A stretch of 64,000 nucleotides of DNA from Caenorhabditis remanei (taxonomy: Eukaryota > Nematoda > Chromadorea > Rhabditida > Rhabditidae): NCBI RefSeq assembly GCF_010183535.1, contig NC_071332.1, positions 11,284,001-11,348,000 on the forward strand, read 5' to 3'. The position numbers and the translations under genes were made by a program. The notes under the pieces are model-generated. The model had not been told where the DNA came from, did no database searches, and saw only the letters and a program-made list of their open reading frames with translations. Shown piece by piece: positions 23,001-35,400 of this stretch; the first letter of the stretch is position 1; each line of letters opens with the position of its first letter.

Positions 23001-25034
23001 ATGAAACAGAAGGTTGTGGATACCGAGAAATCGGTCGATCCCATCTTTCGAATCTCTGGACCACCTGGAATGGAGAAGGAAGAATCGGACAGTTCGCTGG
23101 AGATGAAGGAAGGTCAGTTATTTCTCAAATTCTTTTTTCGGAATTCGTTTTTCGATTCCAAAAACATTTAAAAACCCAATGCATATTTCAATATTCAGAC
23201 TGTTTCTCACTGTCCGATGAAGACGCAGAAGAAACCAACTGGCGGTTAATCTATATCACCGCTCTTGTATCTTTTCTTGGAGCAATCGAGGGAACTGCTG
23301 TTCATATGAGTGAATGGCCGTATATGAGGGAAATTGATCCAGATGCAACTGTCCAGTTCTTTGGTATTGCTAGTTCTGCATCAAAAGCAGCTCATGCTGT
23401 TTTTGTTCTTATTTTTGCGGTGTGGAGTTTTAAGTACAAGACTGTCAAGTGAGTTTTTATGGAAGAGAATCTTTTATGACCAATTTAAATCTAGATGGCC
23501 TCTGATAACCGGACGTATCATTGCCATGGTCGCCTGTTTCCTATACCTCGCAATCGAATACGTTCCAACTGGAAGGCGTTACATGATGATGTTCTGCTAT
23601 ATCCTTTTCGACATCTCCGGTAGTTCTCCATCAATTCTTCGTGCTTATATCGCAGCTGTCTCAATGCCAAAGGATAGATCAAAAGCTTTTGCTGCAATGT
23701 CTCTTTCCATGACACTATCTATTATCTGTGGACCATGTAAGTCAAATGTTGCAAATGCGCTCTACTGCCGAAAACGCTGGTAGAGCGCTTTTGCCGCATT
23801 TTCACATAATAATTCCAGTGATTCAAATGGCATTCACAACTATTCCGTATCCCGGATTTACTATTATTCCTCATGTGAAATTTCACGTGTATTCTGCACC
23901 CATTTGGATTGCAAACTCAACCAATTTCATCTCAATTGCTATAATCGTATTTGGAATGAAAGAGTTACCAAGAAAACCAAAGACCAAGAAGCGTAAGTTC
24001 CGATTATTCGCATTAAACACGTATGAAATCTTTGTGTTTTAGCAAAGAAGCCATCAATCTTTGAATTGGAAGGACTGAAATTGAAAATCCAGAAGATCAA
24101 GAAAGCCAATATCGACTGGATTTTGGTGTTCGTCTGTTGGATTGCCAAGTGTGGAAAGACGATGACTGCCAGATCTATTGGAACGTGAGGAAAATATTAG
24201 GAGTGACTAAAATACAGAAAAAGTTTTCAGTCTTTTACCAATTCTGATGATGGTTCAATATGGATGGACTGGAATCGAGACAGTGAGAATTACTTCTTTC
24301 CTTATGGGAGGATCTGGAATTCTTTCGATGTTTGTCATCGGAAGTTTCATGTTCTGTAAACTAGGAACCATGTGAGTCTTGCTTTTTCCTATAGTCTGTT
24401 CAAACGATCTCATCAAAAAATCATTCATAGATATATTTCAGAGTTCAACCTCGATTTATCTACCTTTTCTCGATCGCTCTATTCACTATGCTCTATGTTG
24501 TGACCTACCCATACAAATCGATCGGAGTAGAAGTTGCTGCTTACAACTCAACAGATAACACTGGTTGTGACCCAGATAAATACTCTTGGTGTGAGGGAGG
24601 AATTGCTCCACAACCGTATATTTTCTTGTGTTGCATGGTTTTTGTCTTCGGAATGACAATGCCATCATCCGGAATCTCATTGGATACTATTTACTCAAAG
24701 ATTTTGGGAAATATCGATCAGGTAAACTTCAGAAATGTAATGGAAAAGCAAATTGTTATTTTCAGAGTGTCATGCAAGGAGCCGCTGTAATCCTCGATGA
24801 CATCATGATGGTCATTACCCCAACTTATGCTTCGTAAGTTTATTTTTCATAAAATTAGTTTCATTTCGTATAATTTTAACTTAATATGAATGATTTCGCT
24901 ACCAACTTCTGAATTTCAGATACATCTACACTCTTCTCGGTCTCAAGCCTCTCTGGATAATGAACGGATTCATCATGTCAACAGTTGTCATATTGTGGAT
25001 TATTATGCTTCGAAAATTCAAACCATATTCTTAA
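23001..25034 (+). CDS. major facilitator superfamily transporter, MFSD8/CLN7-like
   Basis: It encodes 507 aa in nine exons: 23001-23112, 23199-23448, 23495-23736, 23819-23992, 24043-24184, 24231-24371, 24442-24721, 24766-24833 and 24920-25034. The start is fixed by an in-frame TAG at 22983-22985. A 50-residue acidic cytosolic N-terminus precedes about 12 membrane spans. Between early spans lies SPSILRAYIAAVSMPKDRSK, which resembles the CLN7/MFSD8 signature, followed by ICGPLIQMAF. A loop rich in Lys and Pro separates the two halves, and a luminal loop with NSTDNTGC carries a likely N-glycosylation site. CLN7 proteins are lysosomal ion or solute carriers; lysosomal location here is inferred only from family. 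An AATAAA signal lies near 25138. Confidence 0.88.
23744..23802. repeat. hairpin-forming repeat in an intron of the transporter gene
   Basis: The arms GCAAATGCGCTCTA (within 23744-23764) and TAGAGCGCTTTTGC (within 23781-23802) form an imperfect 22-bp stem with a 16-base loop. It fills most of an 82-bp intron. The GCGCTCTA core is reminiscent of dispersed palindromic repeats common in Caenorhabditis introns. Confidence 0.65.
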
Positions 25035-25160
25035 ACATTCAAAACTCTTCTTATTTTCAAATCCTTTTAAGAAAAACGGGTTCAAAACTCGCATATCTTC
25101 CTATGTAATAATGTTATATAAACTACTTTTATTGAATAATAAACCATGAGATTCATTTTC

Positions 25161-26399
25161 TCAAAAATCACTTGCAGCCCGATTTTTGCCAGGAGAATGA
25201 ACGAAGAAAGTGTTTTGCGGGCTGACAGACTTGCAATATAAACCAATAAATCGTTTTCGATAATCTGCTGACCTCCAGATAATTGTATAAAAAGTGTGGG
25301 AGTAGGAGAACATTGAAGACATTGACTGCAACAGAATATCGAATTATTGAGAACCTAATCAGGGAGAGATATGACTCACAATATTTCCAATTATATTACT
25401 CAAGTCTTCACCAGAATAACCTAAAAGTATGACGAAGTTTATAGCAAATGCACTGAAATAATTTGAAAATATAAATAGTGCTGCAGACACTTTTAGATGA
25501 CGCATGATTTTATAGCTCTCTGTACTCGTCTGACCTGAAAAGCGACTGATTTCTACTTGAAAAGTGCATTGAAGATGGTACAAGAATAGCAATCTTGAAA
25601 TGGCACAACTTCGGAAACCTCAGACAATTATAGAACGAATCATGCGGTTCAGTCACAACAACCAGTAAAAAAACCAAGAACATGCATTTTCTGTTATTTA
25701 CCTTTCTTCTTAAATACTAAAATCAAAATGAGAAATATCAAAAGACTCAGAGTATTAGAAGCCACTGTAACTGGAGCCAACACCTTCCGGATCGGGCGTT
25801 GAAGGGCTGAAAACATTTAAATGTTTGCTAGATTCTTTGGGAACTACACTGATTTTTATCATTTTTCCTTTCGCTTACCCATGAATGAACTGCACAAATG
25901 CAGAGAGCTGTAGTCTTCTCCTTGAAATCCCCAAATCACAATAATTCCACCCCAAAGAAATGGTATCATTGCCATCGCCGTAACATATTTCCAATCAGAA
26001 AAATTCCGATGAGCTATTGGAAACATTACAATAAATAGGATGTCGAGTAGAATGAACACCATAATCGAAGACTGAACGCAATAACAAAAAATGTTAGGAA
26101 CAATGATATGGAAACATGTTTCTCGCAGAATTTCAGTGTCGGTTATCATGAGATAGACATCGATAAAACTATTCAAGATACAAAAAATATGTGCAGTACT
26201 CTGAATACATTGGAGGTATGCTGTAATTGAAGAATTGAGTCCTTGATTAGAACTAACGTTCCCGTTCCCACTCACATGATTTTGATCTAAACGATGAACT
26301 AGATAGAATAATGAAAACTAGATGAATGTTCCCAAATATACCAAAACAAATGAAAAATGACTTGTGGGTGGCAATGAGAATCTGATTCCACCGGTACAT
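25161..26399 (-). CDS. seven-transmembrane chemoreceptor, SRSX-type
   Basis: It encodes 296 aa in exons 26399-26276, 26220-25879, 25806-25702, 25534-25380 and 25325-25161. TM1 includes ICFGIFGNIHLVFIILSS followed by SSFRSKS. After TM3 the sequence reads LLDILFIVMFPIAHRNF, where a DRxxxxxFPIxYR-like motif is expected; the Asp is kept and the Arg is replaced. TM7 ends in FYTIIWRSADYRKRFIGLYC, typical of SRSX receptors. The start at 26399 is the first Met after a TTTTTTTCAG acceptor; an upstream exon or a trans-splice site is possible there. The last stop is only 127 bp from the end of the convergent transporter gene. It is probably expressed in a few sensory neurons, as for the family; the ligand is unknown. 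Confidence 0.8.
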
Positions 26400-27196
26400 A
26401 GAAGAACGTGGGAGTCTGAAAAAAACAGTGGGAGATACGATACAGAAGAAACAGGAGATACGGTAGTTGAGATAAGACAGGGTACGAGCATTTAGATTTT
26501 TCAAACACATAAATGCGACAGAAAAAAAAACTGAAATGACAACTTTAATGTACTTTTTGAACCTAGACCACTTTTCGTCAGTTCAGTTCGAACGAATTTC
26601 AAGGCAAAAGAAGTAAAGAGAAAAGAGAACATTCTAGACTTCAATTCAGTTTCTGTTTGCTTATTTTAATTTCTTAAGAAAAGTCTCCGTTGCTGACATA
26701 GACAGACTCAACTCCTTGAAAACACTGAGAGTGAGTCAAAAAGAGTGGAATGCTGAGTGACTGGAATGCACCTTGTATCATGAAACTTTGATCTAACTCA
26801 TGTTTGAATTGTTCAAATTTGGAAAATTATTTGATATTCAAATCACCCTTTCGTTTTGATAGCCTAGATTATGTTTTTCTCATTATTTATGAAAACTTCC
26901 TCTATGGAAAACTAGTGACGTTTTCTGATTTACTACACTCCAAACCGTCCAATGAATCTTTATTAATTTTTTCAAAAACAAAATCCGTTTGATTTTTGGA
27001 ATAATTCTTTCAATTCCTTGTCTACAATGTCCGTGATATTATAAATTAGTTTAGACGTCCCTTGTGTCTCGAGCAGTATAACATATGATTGAGCGAGTTA
27101 AATGTATCTGACTTCCCATGTGGCACATCATAGTGAAGACTGATTATTTAAAAGATTTCAAAAGTGTAAAAGGATTACGATTGTATAAAATTATTC
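26400..27196. other. intergenic upstream of the SRSX-type gene
   Basis: It holds the likely promoter of the - strand receptor. Short ORFs here have no splice context. I see no other feature. Confidence 0.45.
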
Positions 27197-27402
27197 TTCG
27201 TCTTCCTCCAGGGTTCCTCCAAGGCTCCTCCTTCGGTTGTGGGCTCCGCCTCCGATTCTGGGCTCGTCCAGGGCTCCTCTTTTGGTTGTGGGCTCCTTCA
27301 GGGCTCCTTCTCCAATTCTGGGCTCCTCCAGGGCTCTTCCTTCGGTTGTGGGCTCCTCCAGGACTTCTCCTTTGGTTGTGGGCTCCTCCAGGACCACTAC
27401 TG
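27197..27402 (-). repeat. minisatellite, reverse-oriented arm (30-bp unit)
   Basis: There are about six copies of a 30-bp unit in the opposite orientation to the array at 27492-27701. Read on the - strand, units begin GGAGGAGCCCTGGAGGAGCC and end in either ACAACCRAA or AGAATYGGA. One copy near 27231-27249 is shortened to 19 bp. With the right arm it forms a long inverted repeat. Confidence 0.85.
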
Positions 27403-27491
27403 AATATCTGGCAACTGAATGACCATTACAGATCATTCTGTCACCGGATGCTCAGTACTGAACATGCTATAACCGGATGCTCAAATTTGGA

Positions 27492-27701
27492 GGAGGAGTC
27501 CTGGAGGAGCCCAGAATCGGAGGAGGAGTTTTGGTGGAGCCCACAACCGAAGGAGGAGCCCTGGAGGAGCCCAGAATTGGTGGAGGAGCCCTGGAGGAGC
27601 CCACAACCGAAGGAGGAGCCCTGGAGGAGCCCAGAATTGGAGGAGGAGTCCGCGAGGAGCCCAGAATCAGAGGAGGAGTCCACGAGAAGCCCAGAATCGG
27701 A
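27492..27701 (+). repeat. minisatellite, forward-oriented arm (7 x 30 bp)
   Basis: There are exactly seven 30-bp units. Unit starts are GGAGGAGYCC and unit ends alternate between AGAATYGGW and ACAACCGAA. It is the mirror of 27197-27402 across a 90-bp spacer that contains ACCGGATGCTCA twice. An ORF crosses both arms, but it reflects the 3n unit length rather than a gene. Confidence 0.88.
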
Positions 27702-28900
27702 GGAGACTTTTGTTTATTTTTTCTGAACGAACTTTTGACATAATTACTATAAATCCTTCTTACTTGAATCTTAAATTCTCTAGAAACCTCGTGTTTTATT
27801 TCATCTCAAAAAAAAGTAAGACTTCTGAAATTTTGTGCACTTTATGAGACACGAAGCATACACAAGAAAACGGGACGGATAACTACGATAAACCCACTGG
27901 AAAGCAAAAAGTCTATGCACGATCTGAAATTGTTCCGTCGTTTGTAGTGTGAAGAGCACTGGAACCATAACAATTGCAATCAAACGCTCATTAACTGCTC
28001 GGTGTCCCCCTTTTCCCTCTTTCTAGGAGGTGTGTGTCTATGTTTATATATTCAGGCGGTCGTGCCGCCCGGCACCGTCCGGATACGTTCTCTGCGGAGG
28101 GCACCACCAAAACAACACGAGCAACATGCGGTCCGATTACCGCTTCATTTACGCGTATTGCTTTTTCATGGATAGAAGCTTATTGTTTTGTTTTTTACCT
28201 ATGACAACCATATTTGAAAATTTTCATTTTCGAATTTTTTCTGAAGTTTAAATTTTCGTTTTTCAACTGCATTCTTATCCTAACGTAAGACAAAAAACCA
28301 TTCCGGATGTCTGAAAGTTAAAACTTTTTAAGCAAAGAGAATTCATGCTTTCTTTAACAGCTTTGGTCAAATATCGTCACATCTTTCTATCTGAATAACT
28401 CTGGTTGAACTTATCATACTTTACTGAAAACTTCTTATTTTGAGAAATCGAAAGTATTTAACCGAACAGAAACAAGAGAGATGCAAATTCAAAATGAAAA
28501 TACTCAAATGTTTTGTTTATCAAGAAATATGCAAATAAATGTTTTTTCTTGAATAGCTATTCAATGTTCTCTGATAAGATATACAACCCTGCGTATTCTC
28601 TATAGAAACCACCTACTTATCAGAAAACTCATCAATATACTAGGGACAAGGACGTCACTTTGACCCATATACAAGTTGTGGGAAGACGTTGCGTAACTGA
28701 TTATTCAAACTCTTTTTCCAGATTACTATCAATAGTTTCTTGTTTATTGTGCGTTGCGTCAGAAAAATAATACCTCTTTGTAAAGAATTGATAGTCAGTG
28801 TTCTCGATTTTCGAATGTTTCACAGTTCTCTAGTTGTTTTCCTCCAATATCTTAATTTTTTAAAACAAAATTTATGATCTGTAAATTTAACTTGAATTTT
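27702..28900. other. intergenic
   Basis: AT-rich DNA with one short GC-rich patch at about 28053-28090 containing GTGCCGCCCGGCAC, a 6-bp stem with a 2-base loop. No gene is evident. Confidence 0.4.
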
Positions 28901-28904
28901 CCAC

Positions 28905-29489
28905 TTCACAATTCGGACCGGGCCAGTGGCTCCTCCAAATTGGTTTTAATTTGATTTTTGCACTCAAACTTACAGAGATTCGCAATTTTATAGAGACATA
29001 TTAAGATTCTATATGGGATGTACTATGTCCGGATGTGCTAAATTTTCTAACTTTTGAAAACGAGAATTTTGAAATTGGGCAGATTAATTTTTACCTTGGG
29101 AATGCTTCTCATTGTTTCTAAACATTTATCCACCAGTCGGTTAACGCAGCCTTACGGCTGCTCAACCTCCTTTTCTACACCGCCCGTGTTGAAAATTTGA
29201 AGAAATGAATTCATTTGTAGAATGAAAATGTTCTATAATTATTTTCCCCGTGAACTCCTATTTCCCTATTTCGGAAACAAAAGCCACTGAAAGGCTTGAA
29301 AACCACGTTTTTTTCACCTAGTGACCTAGTCGAGACCTATTCTAACTAAAAAAATAGACGGGCATCATTAAGAGAAAATTTCTGATCTTTTGGTCCAAGT
29401 TTGAAGAAAATCGGTTCAGTAGAAAGGGCGGTAGGATCGGCGACAGACACACAAACATACAGCCGTTTGCGTTTGTTAATAGTAAAGAT
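28905..29489 (+). repeat. dispersed-repeat-like segment with a LINE-like 3' tail
   Basis: The 3' part reads AAAATCGGTTCAGTAG (29407), then GGATCGGCGACAGACACACA and a TTAATAGTAAAGAT end (about 29476-29489). This order (ATCGGTTCAGTAG, then CAGACACACAAACATAC, then a TTAATA end) resembles the 3' tails of RTE-like non-LTR elements in invertebrates. The 5' boundary near 28905 is a guess. No reverse transcriptase ORF is present, so any element is truncated or non-autonomous. Confidence 0.45.
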
Positions 29490-32400
29490 CTTTTTTAAAT
29501 TAGCCCTTACCTTCTCCCAACTATTACCCCTTAATTATCCACATGATCCGTTTCCTCTCTCCTCCATTTCAAACAGTTTGAATCTTTCGCTTCCATGGTA
29601 ACCTTTTCCCCTCGAGAGCAGTTTGTTTGCCGTATTTTACGAAGGTGTTCATTAAAATAAGAAACAGAAGGAAAGATGGGGGAGGGAGCAGAGAATGGGA
29701 TCTTCTACCATCTGTCTCTTACTAATGAGAGGGTCCGTAACGAGGAAGAGAGATGAAGAAATAGTGTTTGAAATTGAGCAGGAAATTTGAATTTCGTTGG
29801 AGAATTTAGACTCTTTTAAGGGGGGTTTTGGTTTGAAGTAATATTTATAGTTGAAAAGCTTTCAGTCAAAACCTGAATTCATTTTTTCAATCAACTTTTC
29901 AGGTTTGATAAACTCAACATTCAACGTTATGTTCTCTTTTCGAAAACTGTCTGATATATTTCTGATTTCCATGGTTTCCACCGCTTAGTCAGTTCTTGCG
30001 GAAACCATAGCAATATGCTCAATCTCCCTCATTCACTCAATTATTGTATCATATTGTTCTTCTCAAAAACCGTCAAGAGTCATTCTAATCCCCTCCATCT
30101 ACCACACAACGTGGCAAGGAGGAGTGAGGCCAGTTGGTCCAAGATATCCAAGAGACAGTACGAGATGTCGAGAGAGTGAACAGACAAAAGAAGAGGTAAG
30201 CGGACTCTTATATAACCGTTCTCACACCAACGGACTTCCCATGAGCAGATTTATTGATTTCTCGGTTTTCTTTTGTTTGCGGGCTTTTCAAGGGTCGGGA
30301 AATAATTCGCACCTCTGGGGGAACTTCAGAAAATGGTTTCAGCACCCTTTTTTGAATGAAAGCGGAGTTTTTGTTAAAAGAAAGATCCATTCCTTTTCAT
30401 TTATCGAGTCATCAAATTTTTGAATGTTCAAAATTTTTATCACTGCTCTCCAAAATTCATCATTGTCGCCAACACCATACCCAAACACCAACATTTCCGA
30501 TTTCTTGTGCTCCGTTTGTTCCTTCTCAACTCCTGATTTCCAGACACCTTTTATATATAAATACACTTCTTATCGGGTAGCTTTTAATTCAAACTAGTGT
30601 CTGGGTCTCTCCGATATTTTGTTATATTATCTATGTTTTGTTTCCAGAAGGAAAGACTTGCCGACTTTTTTCTTCGCTGAGAACGAAGCAATGTTGAAGG
30701 TTAGGGCTATGTTTTGCTTTCTTTTTTGTAACTTTTTGTGTCTGGGAACATTTTCGCAAGTGGAGTATTTCGAATTTCCTACAGTATACCTGGAGAATGA
30801 TATTTTTTCTGTCTTTCAGTCCACAGATGTCTTTTACTTTCAGTGTCGTCATAGTCTCCATCAATACAGTATCCTCTTTTCAAGTTGTTCAATTCGAAAA
30901 GTATGCTCAATCGGGAGCTGACTAACCCCTCCAATTACAAAATGTTATTATTCCTCCTAACCTATGAATCATTTTTTCCTCTGCTCATCGATCATTATTA
31001 GTTGTTTCTCATTTGAACCGCCAATACTGAATATTTTTTACACAATATCAAGTTAAGGTCTCGGTAAACAATGCTATAGTCAACTCAATTTGAATATGAA
31101 CTGTTGTTTTCTCAGAATTTCAGATTGTTTATAAGAATATAAAATACAATTCTGACGTTCCAAAATCTTATCTTTTTCCGTTTTATTCAAATATCCGCCC
31201 GAGCTTGCATGCTCTTTCTTCCCCATTCTACACATTCTTACTGCTATCATCATGCCTATCACACTTCATTATCATTTATCATCAAATGGAACAACGGTCT
31301 CAAAAGGCACGGGGGTGAGAATGTTGGTTCAAACGTTGGTTCGTGCCAGCCACCACCGTCTGTTTGCAGACTAGCTTTTGTGTTTTATCACTGCAACACC
31401 ATTAGACGAAAGGAAGGAACGGCTTTCTTTTCACACATTTATCATTTTCTAAACAACTTGTCTTCATTGAAATATAATAGATAGGTGTGAACCGTTTTTC
31501 ACCAGCTTTCCTTTTTTGAAACTGAGTTCAAAAAAGTTATAGCTAAAATATTCAAGAAGTCATATCACTCTCTGTAATCTCTGAACTTTTAAGATGTGTT
31601 CCCGTCCCAGTTTACAAATTTTCCCCTACTATCTGATTTCGTACAATTAGATTCTCTTATTTTCCTCCATCGTCTTACAAAAAAGTCACATGCAAATAAT
31701 CAAAACTATATTATGATTACAGCATAATCGTCTTTGTTTCACAATCACATTACTTTTACAACTACTGCTCTTTCTTCTCTATTTGTATGCATTACAATTG
31801 TATTTACTACTCCGTGATTCTGTTCGAATCAGTTTTACTTTCTTTTCACTGCTTATCACTGGTTCTGTCTCCTTCTTCTTCATATTCTTATCACTTTTCT
31901 TTATTCTTTCAAAGGAAATGATCACTCTTGAATAGAAGTTAGGCATATTAGGTTTCAGAGTCCATCGTATTCCCTCATTATATTTTGAGAACAATTTTGT
32001 ACAAGTCTTTAAAATGTTCTAATTCGTCCAAATTTATTAGTTAGGAATGCTAGTCTAATTCTGTTCCAACTTACAGTTCTTCAAATCAACTCCACCCAAA
32101 TCAAATTTATTTCAGTTCTCACTTCCAGTACAATTTCCAGATAGTGTTCTCAAAAATCGTATAGTCATTTTTACTCCTCCCATTACCCTTTACTCTCGTA
32201 TACACTCTAATAAGAACCGCCCTATATTGCTCACATAACATTTACCTTTCTCTGATGGTTTTCTCTGTTCTTTTCTATTCTCATTCCCTTTTTCTCCATA
32301 TTTCTTTTTTTCTTCTTCTCGCTTGCCTTCTTGTGATTCAGAATGCTGACCGTTCTGAGTGTCCCAGCCACAACTTTCACCTCGTTTAGTACTGTTTTTT

Positions 32401-35400
32401 TCTGCTCTTCGTCATACTTTCACAGCTTTCACGCGTAATTCGGAGAACCTAGTCATCGAGTTTTTTCACCAGACACAAAGAATTTCGTTTGTTTTTTTGT
32501 TTCGGTAAATTGTCATTGCCGTTGGTTTTTCAAGGTGATCCGGCTAAGGGCATCTAGAGACAACTTGTTCTTTGTGTACCTCTATCCTATAATCAAGGCT
32601 ACTTTTTTCGTTTTCCTCAAAAGATTTATGACGAACTGGGAGGCTGTAATCAAATAGTAATGTATGTGTAACGGGTTTTACCGGAAAATTAGAAACTACT
32701 TGACCCAGATTGTTGAAATTATAGTTTGAGCTGCAATGTCGGAAAGTGTTAATTAAGGGTCAATGACAGATGCTTCCAGACGGACAGGGCCACTAACAAT
32801 ATGGTCTACTGATGCGTATGTTCTAATAATTATTTTTGAATCTCGAAATTCTGTCCCCATATTCGAATTTTACCCGATCCCCTTCCGCTCCTTCCTAGAA
32901 ATTCAAATATGCTGCTGCTCCTTCTGCTGTCGCCATCTTCATTCTCATTTCAATTCTGTCATTTTATGTCAGTAAGACCACATGCAATCGTCATGTTCTC
33001 ATAGCGGGTTACTGGGTCGTAGGAGGGTGCAAAAAGAAGAGAAAAGAGCGCTGGACGCAAGTGATTCATGACAAGATGGTTCACACACGTGGAGAAAGCC
33101 AAGAAGAAGAAGACCGCCTGGGTTTTATGAAGTGCGTTTGAATTTTTGTGGCTTTGGGAACCATACGCTTTTGGTGCGTCTTTTTAGGAATCTCGAATGT
33201 CTGAAAACTTTGTTGGGCAGGCCCATCTCATTTAGGGGTCCGTTACCCTTGCACCTAGATTTTGGATTTCTGTAGGATATCCTTTCTCCTTCGCCTCTCT
33301 CATTTTTTTTCATCCGCAATTTGTAATTTGACTACAAATTCCTTTTCATCCTCGATAAATCTCTAACCATTCATTACTTTTACCTCTCTCATCGTCTGGC
33401 ACATTTCCCTTTTTTCTTGTTCTCAACCGGTTTTTCTCAATTCACACACAAGCCAATTCTTCCTGTCGGTTTCTCTCTTGGCGTGCCAAAGGTTTCAAAT
33501 CGTCTCCTCCCCTTTTCCCTTTGAATACAAAACGAACAGCTTTATAGACAAGGGAGAGAGTGTATGAGACGAAGAGACGCAGACATGAGACAGCTGTGGT
33601 ACACCCAGAATAGTACTAATTTATAGGGTGGGAGTAAGTGGAAATGAAGATGAGAAGGAGGAGAAGGAGAGTGAAATCAGAGAATGAAATTAGAAATTGA
33701 GAATTGAAAATTAGAAATTAGGATGTTCCCAAACGCCAAGTCATCACTTATCAGATCCAAGAGAATGTTTCAAAACTCATACTGTCTCTTCACCCTTTCC
33801 ATTCTCGAGCATCTCGTGCTCTTCCGTCTTGCAAACAATTTTGAACGAAGATGCAAAAAAGAAGAGCGCAGACGCACCCTATTATACACCAACACCTCTG
33901 AATCATAAATGAATAATAAGTGCGGTACCTGGCACCTCTCTTCGCTCTTCTATTTTTTTCTTAACCTTTTCACGCCAAACCGACAGTTTGAATATCGAAT
34001 GGTTTAGAGTTACCGGAAGGTGTGGCAGAATGATCGAAGTAAAAGACCCACACAATTTCCATTCAGATATTTCTTTTTTTTTAATAATTCAACTATAATA
34101 GGACTTCTAGAAGCTTTGGGAAACTCAACAAAAGTTCCATGGAAAAAATTCGAAAGCATTTTGATAAGTTTTCTCAATACTTTTCGTACCAAACTCATAA
34201 TTTCTGATTATTTATCTAGACGCACCAGACGAGAGATCAAATTTTAAAAAACCTAGATTTTTTATCTTTCTTTTCCTCACACGGTTTATATATTGGTACA
34301 TAGTGATAGTAAAAAAGAAATTCAAACGTTTTATTGTCCGAGCCTGTCTGTGATGTATTGTAACAATTCTTAACCAAGTTTAGTAAATTTAATAGTGATT
34401 TGCAGTAGAATTACTTATCTCTATTTGCAAAAATCTACTAATCACTATTCCAAATTAGGTGACATAAATAACTGTTATGTATTGTGCAGTAATCTTGATT
34501 TCATTCTTGCTCTAATTTTTTCATTAGCAGCAATCTACAGTATCCAATTAAAATTGTTTTAATCTTCTCTCATCTACTAAGCATCAGGCTACAGTAACCG
34601 ATCCTCAAGCAGCTAATGCTAATCCAAGAATCCCGTAGAAGACACAATCAAAAAACTTAATTTTCAATTCTAATAGCAAGAAACAACAAAAAACTGCTAT
34701 ATGCGAAGAACCGGAACACCTTCAAACAAATCCAATTGTGTTCTCTTCTCAGAATTACGCCACCTGACCACAAAATACCACGATCTTCTTCGAAATCATT
34801 TCACTTTCCTCTACGCCATCACCATTTTCTACTACTTTCTCCCCCACCATATATTCTCACTTTCTCCTCTTTCTATTCATCATTTGTCACTTTTTTGAAA
34901 CATGAAGGGAGCGCCCATGAACCTTTCAAATGTATCTATGGATGTATGCTTCTCCTTTTCATTTGTTTCTTCGTTCCCCAAACAAATTCAAAAACTTGGC
35001 AAAATGGGAGAGAGTTGGTTCCTGTCCGTACCACTGCCCTCCTATTTTTGGGATGACTCGCCGAGACGGGGATGTGTCATATAAAGAGAAGGAAGAGAAG
35101 AATGGGACGCCCTTTTTTGAGTGAGGGCCTCAATTTGAACGGCTCCACAACCCTATTTTCAAAAATAGTCTCTTTGGATAGTCATTTTCCGAGTTTCAAT
35201 AGTCCAAGATTTTTTAGACCCCTTTTTCGCTGGCTCGTATGGTCAAAATTCTTCAACTATTCAAACTTTTAAGGACATGTCGAACAAGATTTTGAGTTTT
35301 TATTCTACCTTTTTAGTCCTGTCCTGATCTAATCCTATTTCCTTTTCTACTTCTATAGGAACTGTCTTTTTAAATATTTTTGGGTTATTGCTAGTTTTTC

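Noticed and set aside
27118..27726. 202-codon ORF with repeated SPE/EEE blocks
   Set aside because: It arises because both minisatellite arms have a unit of 3n bases. It runs across an inverted repeat and reads both arms, which no real gene would do.
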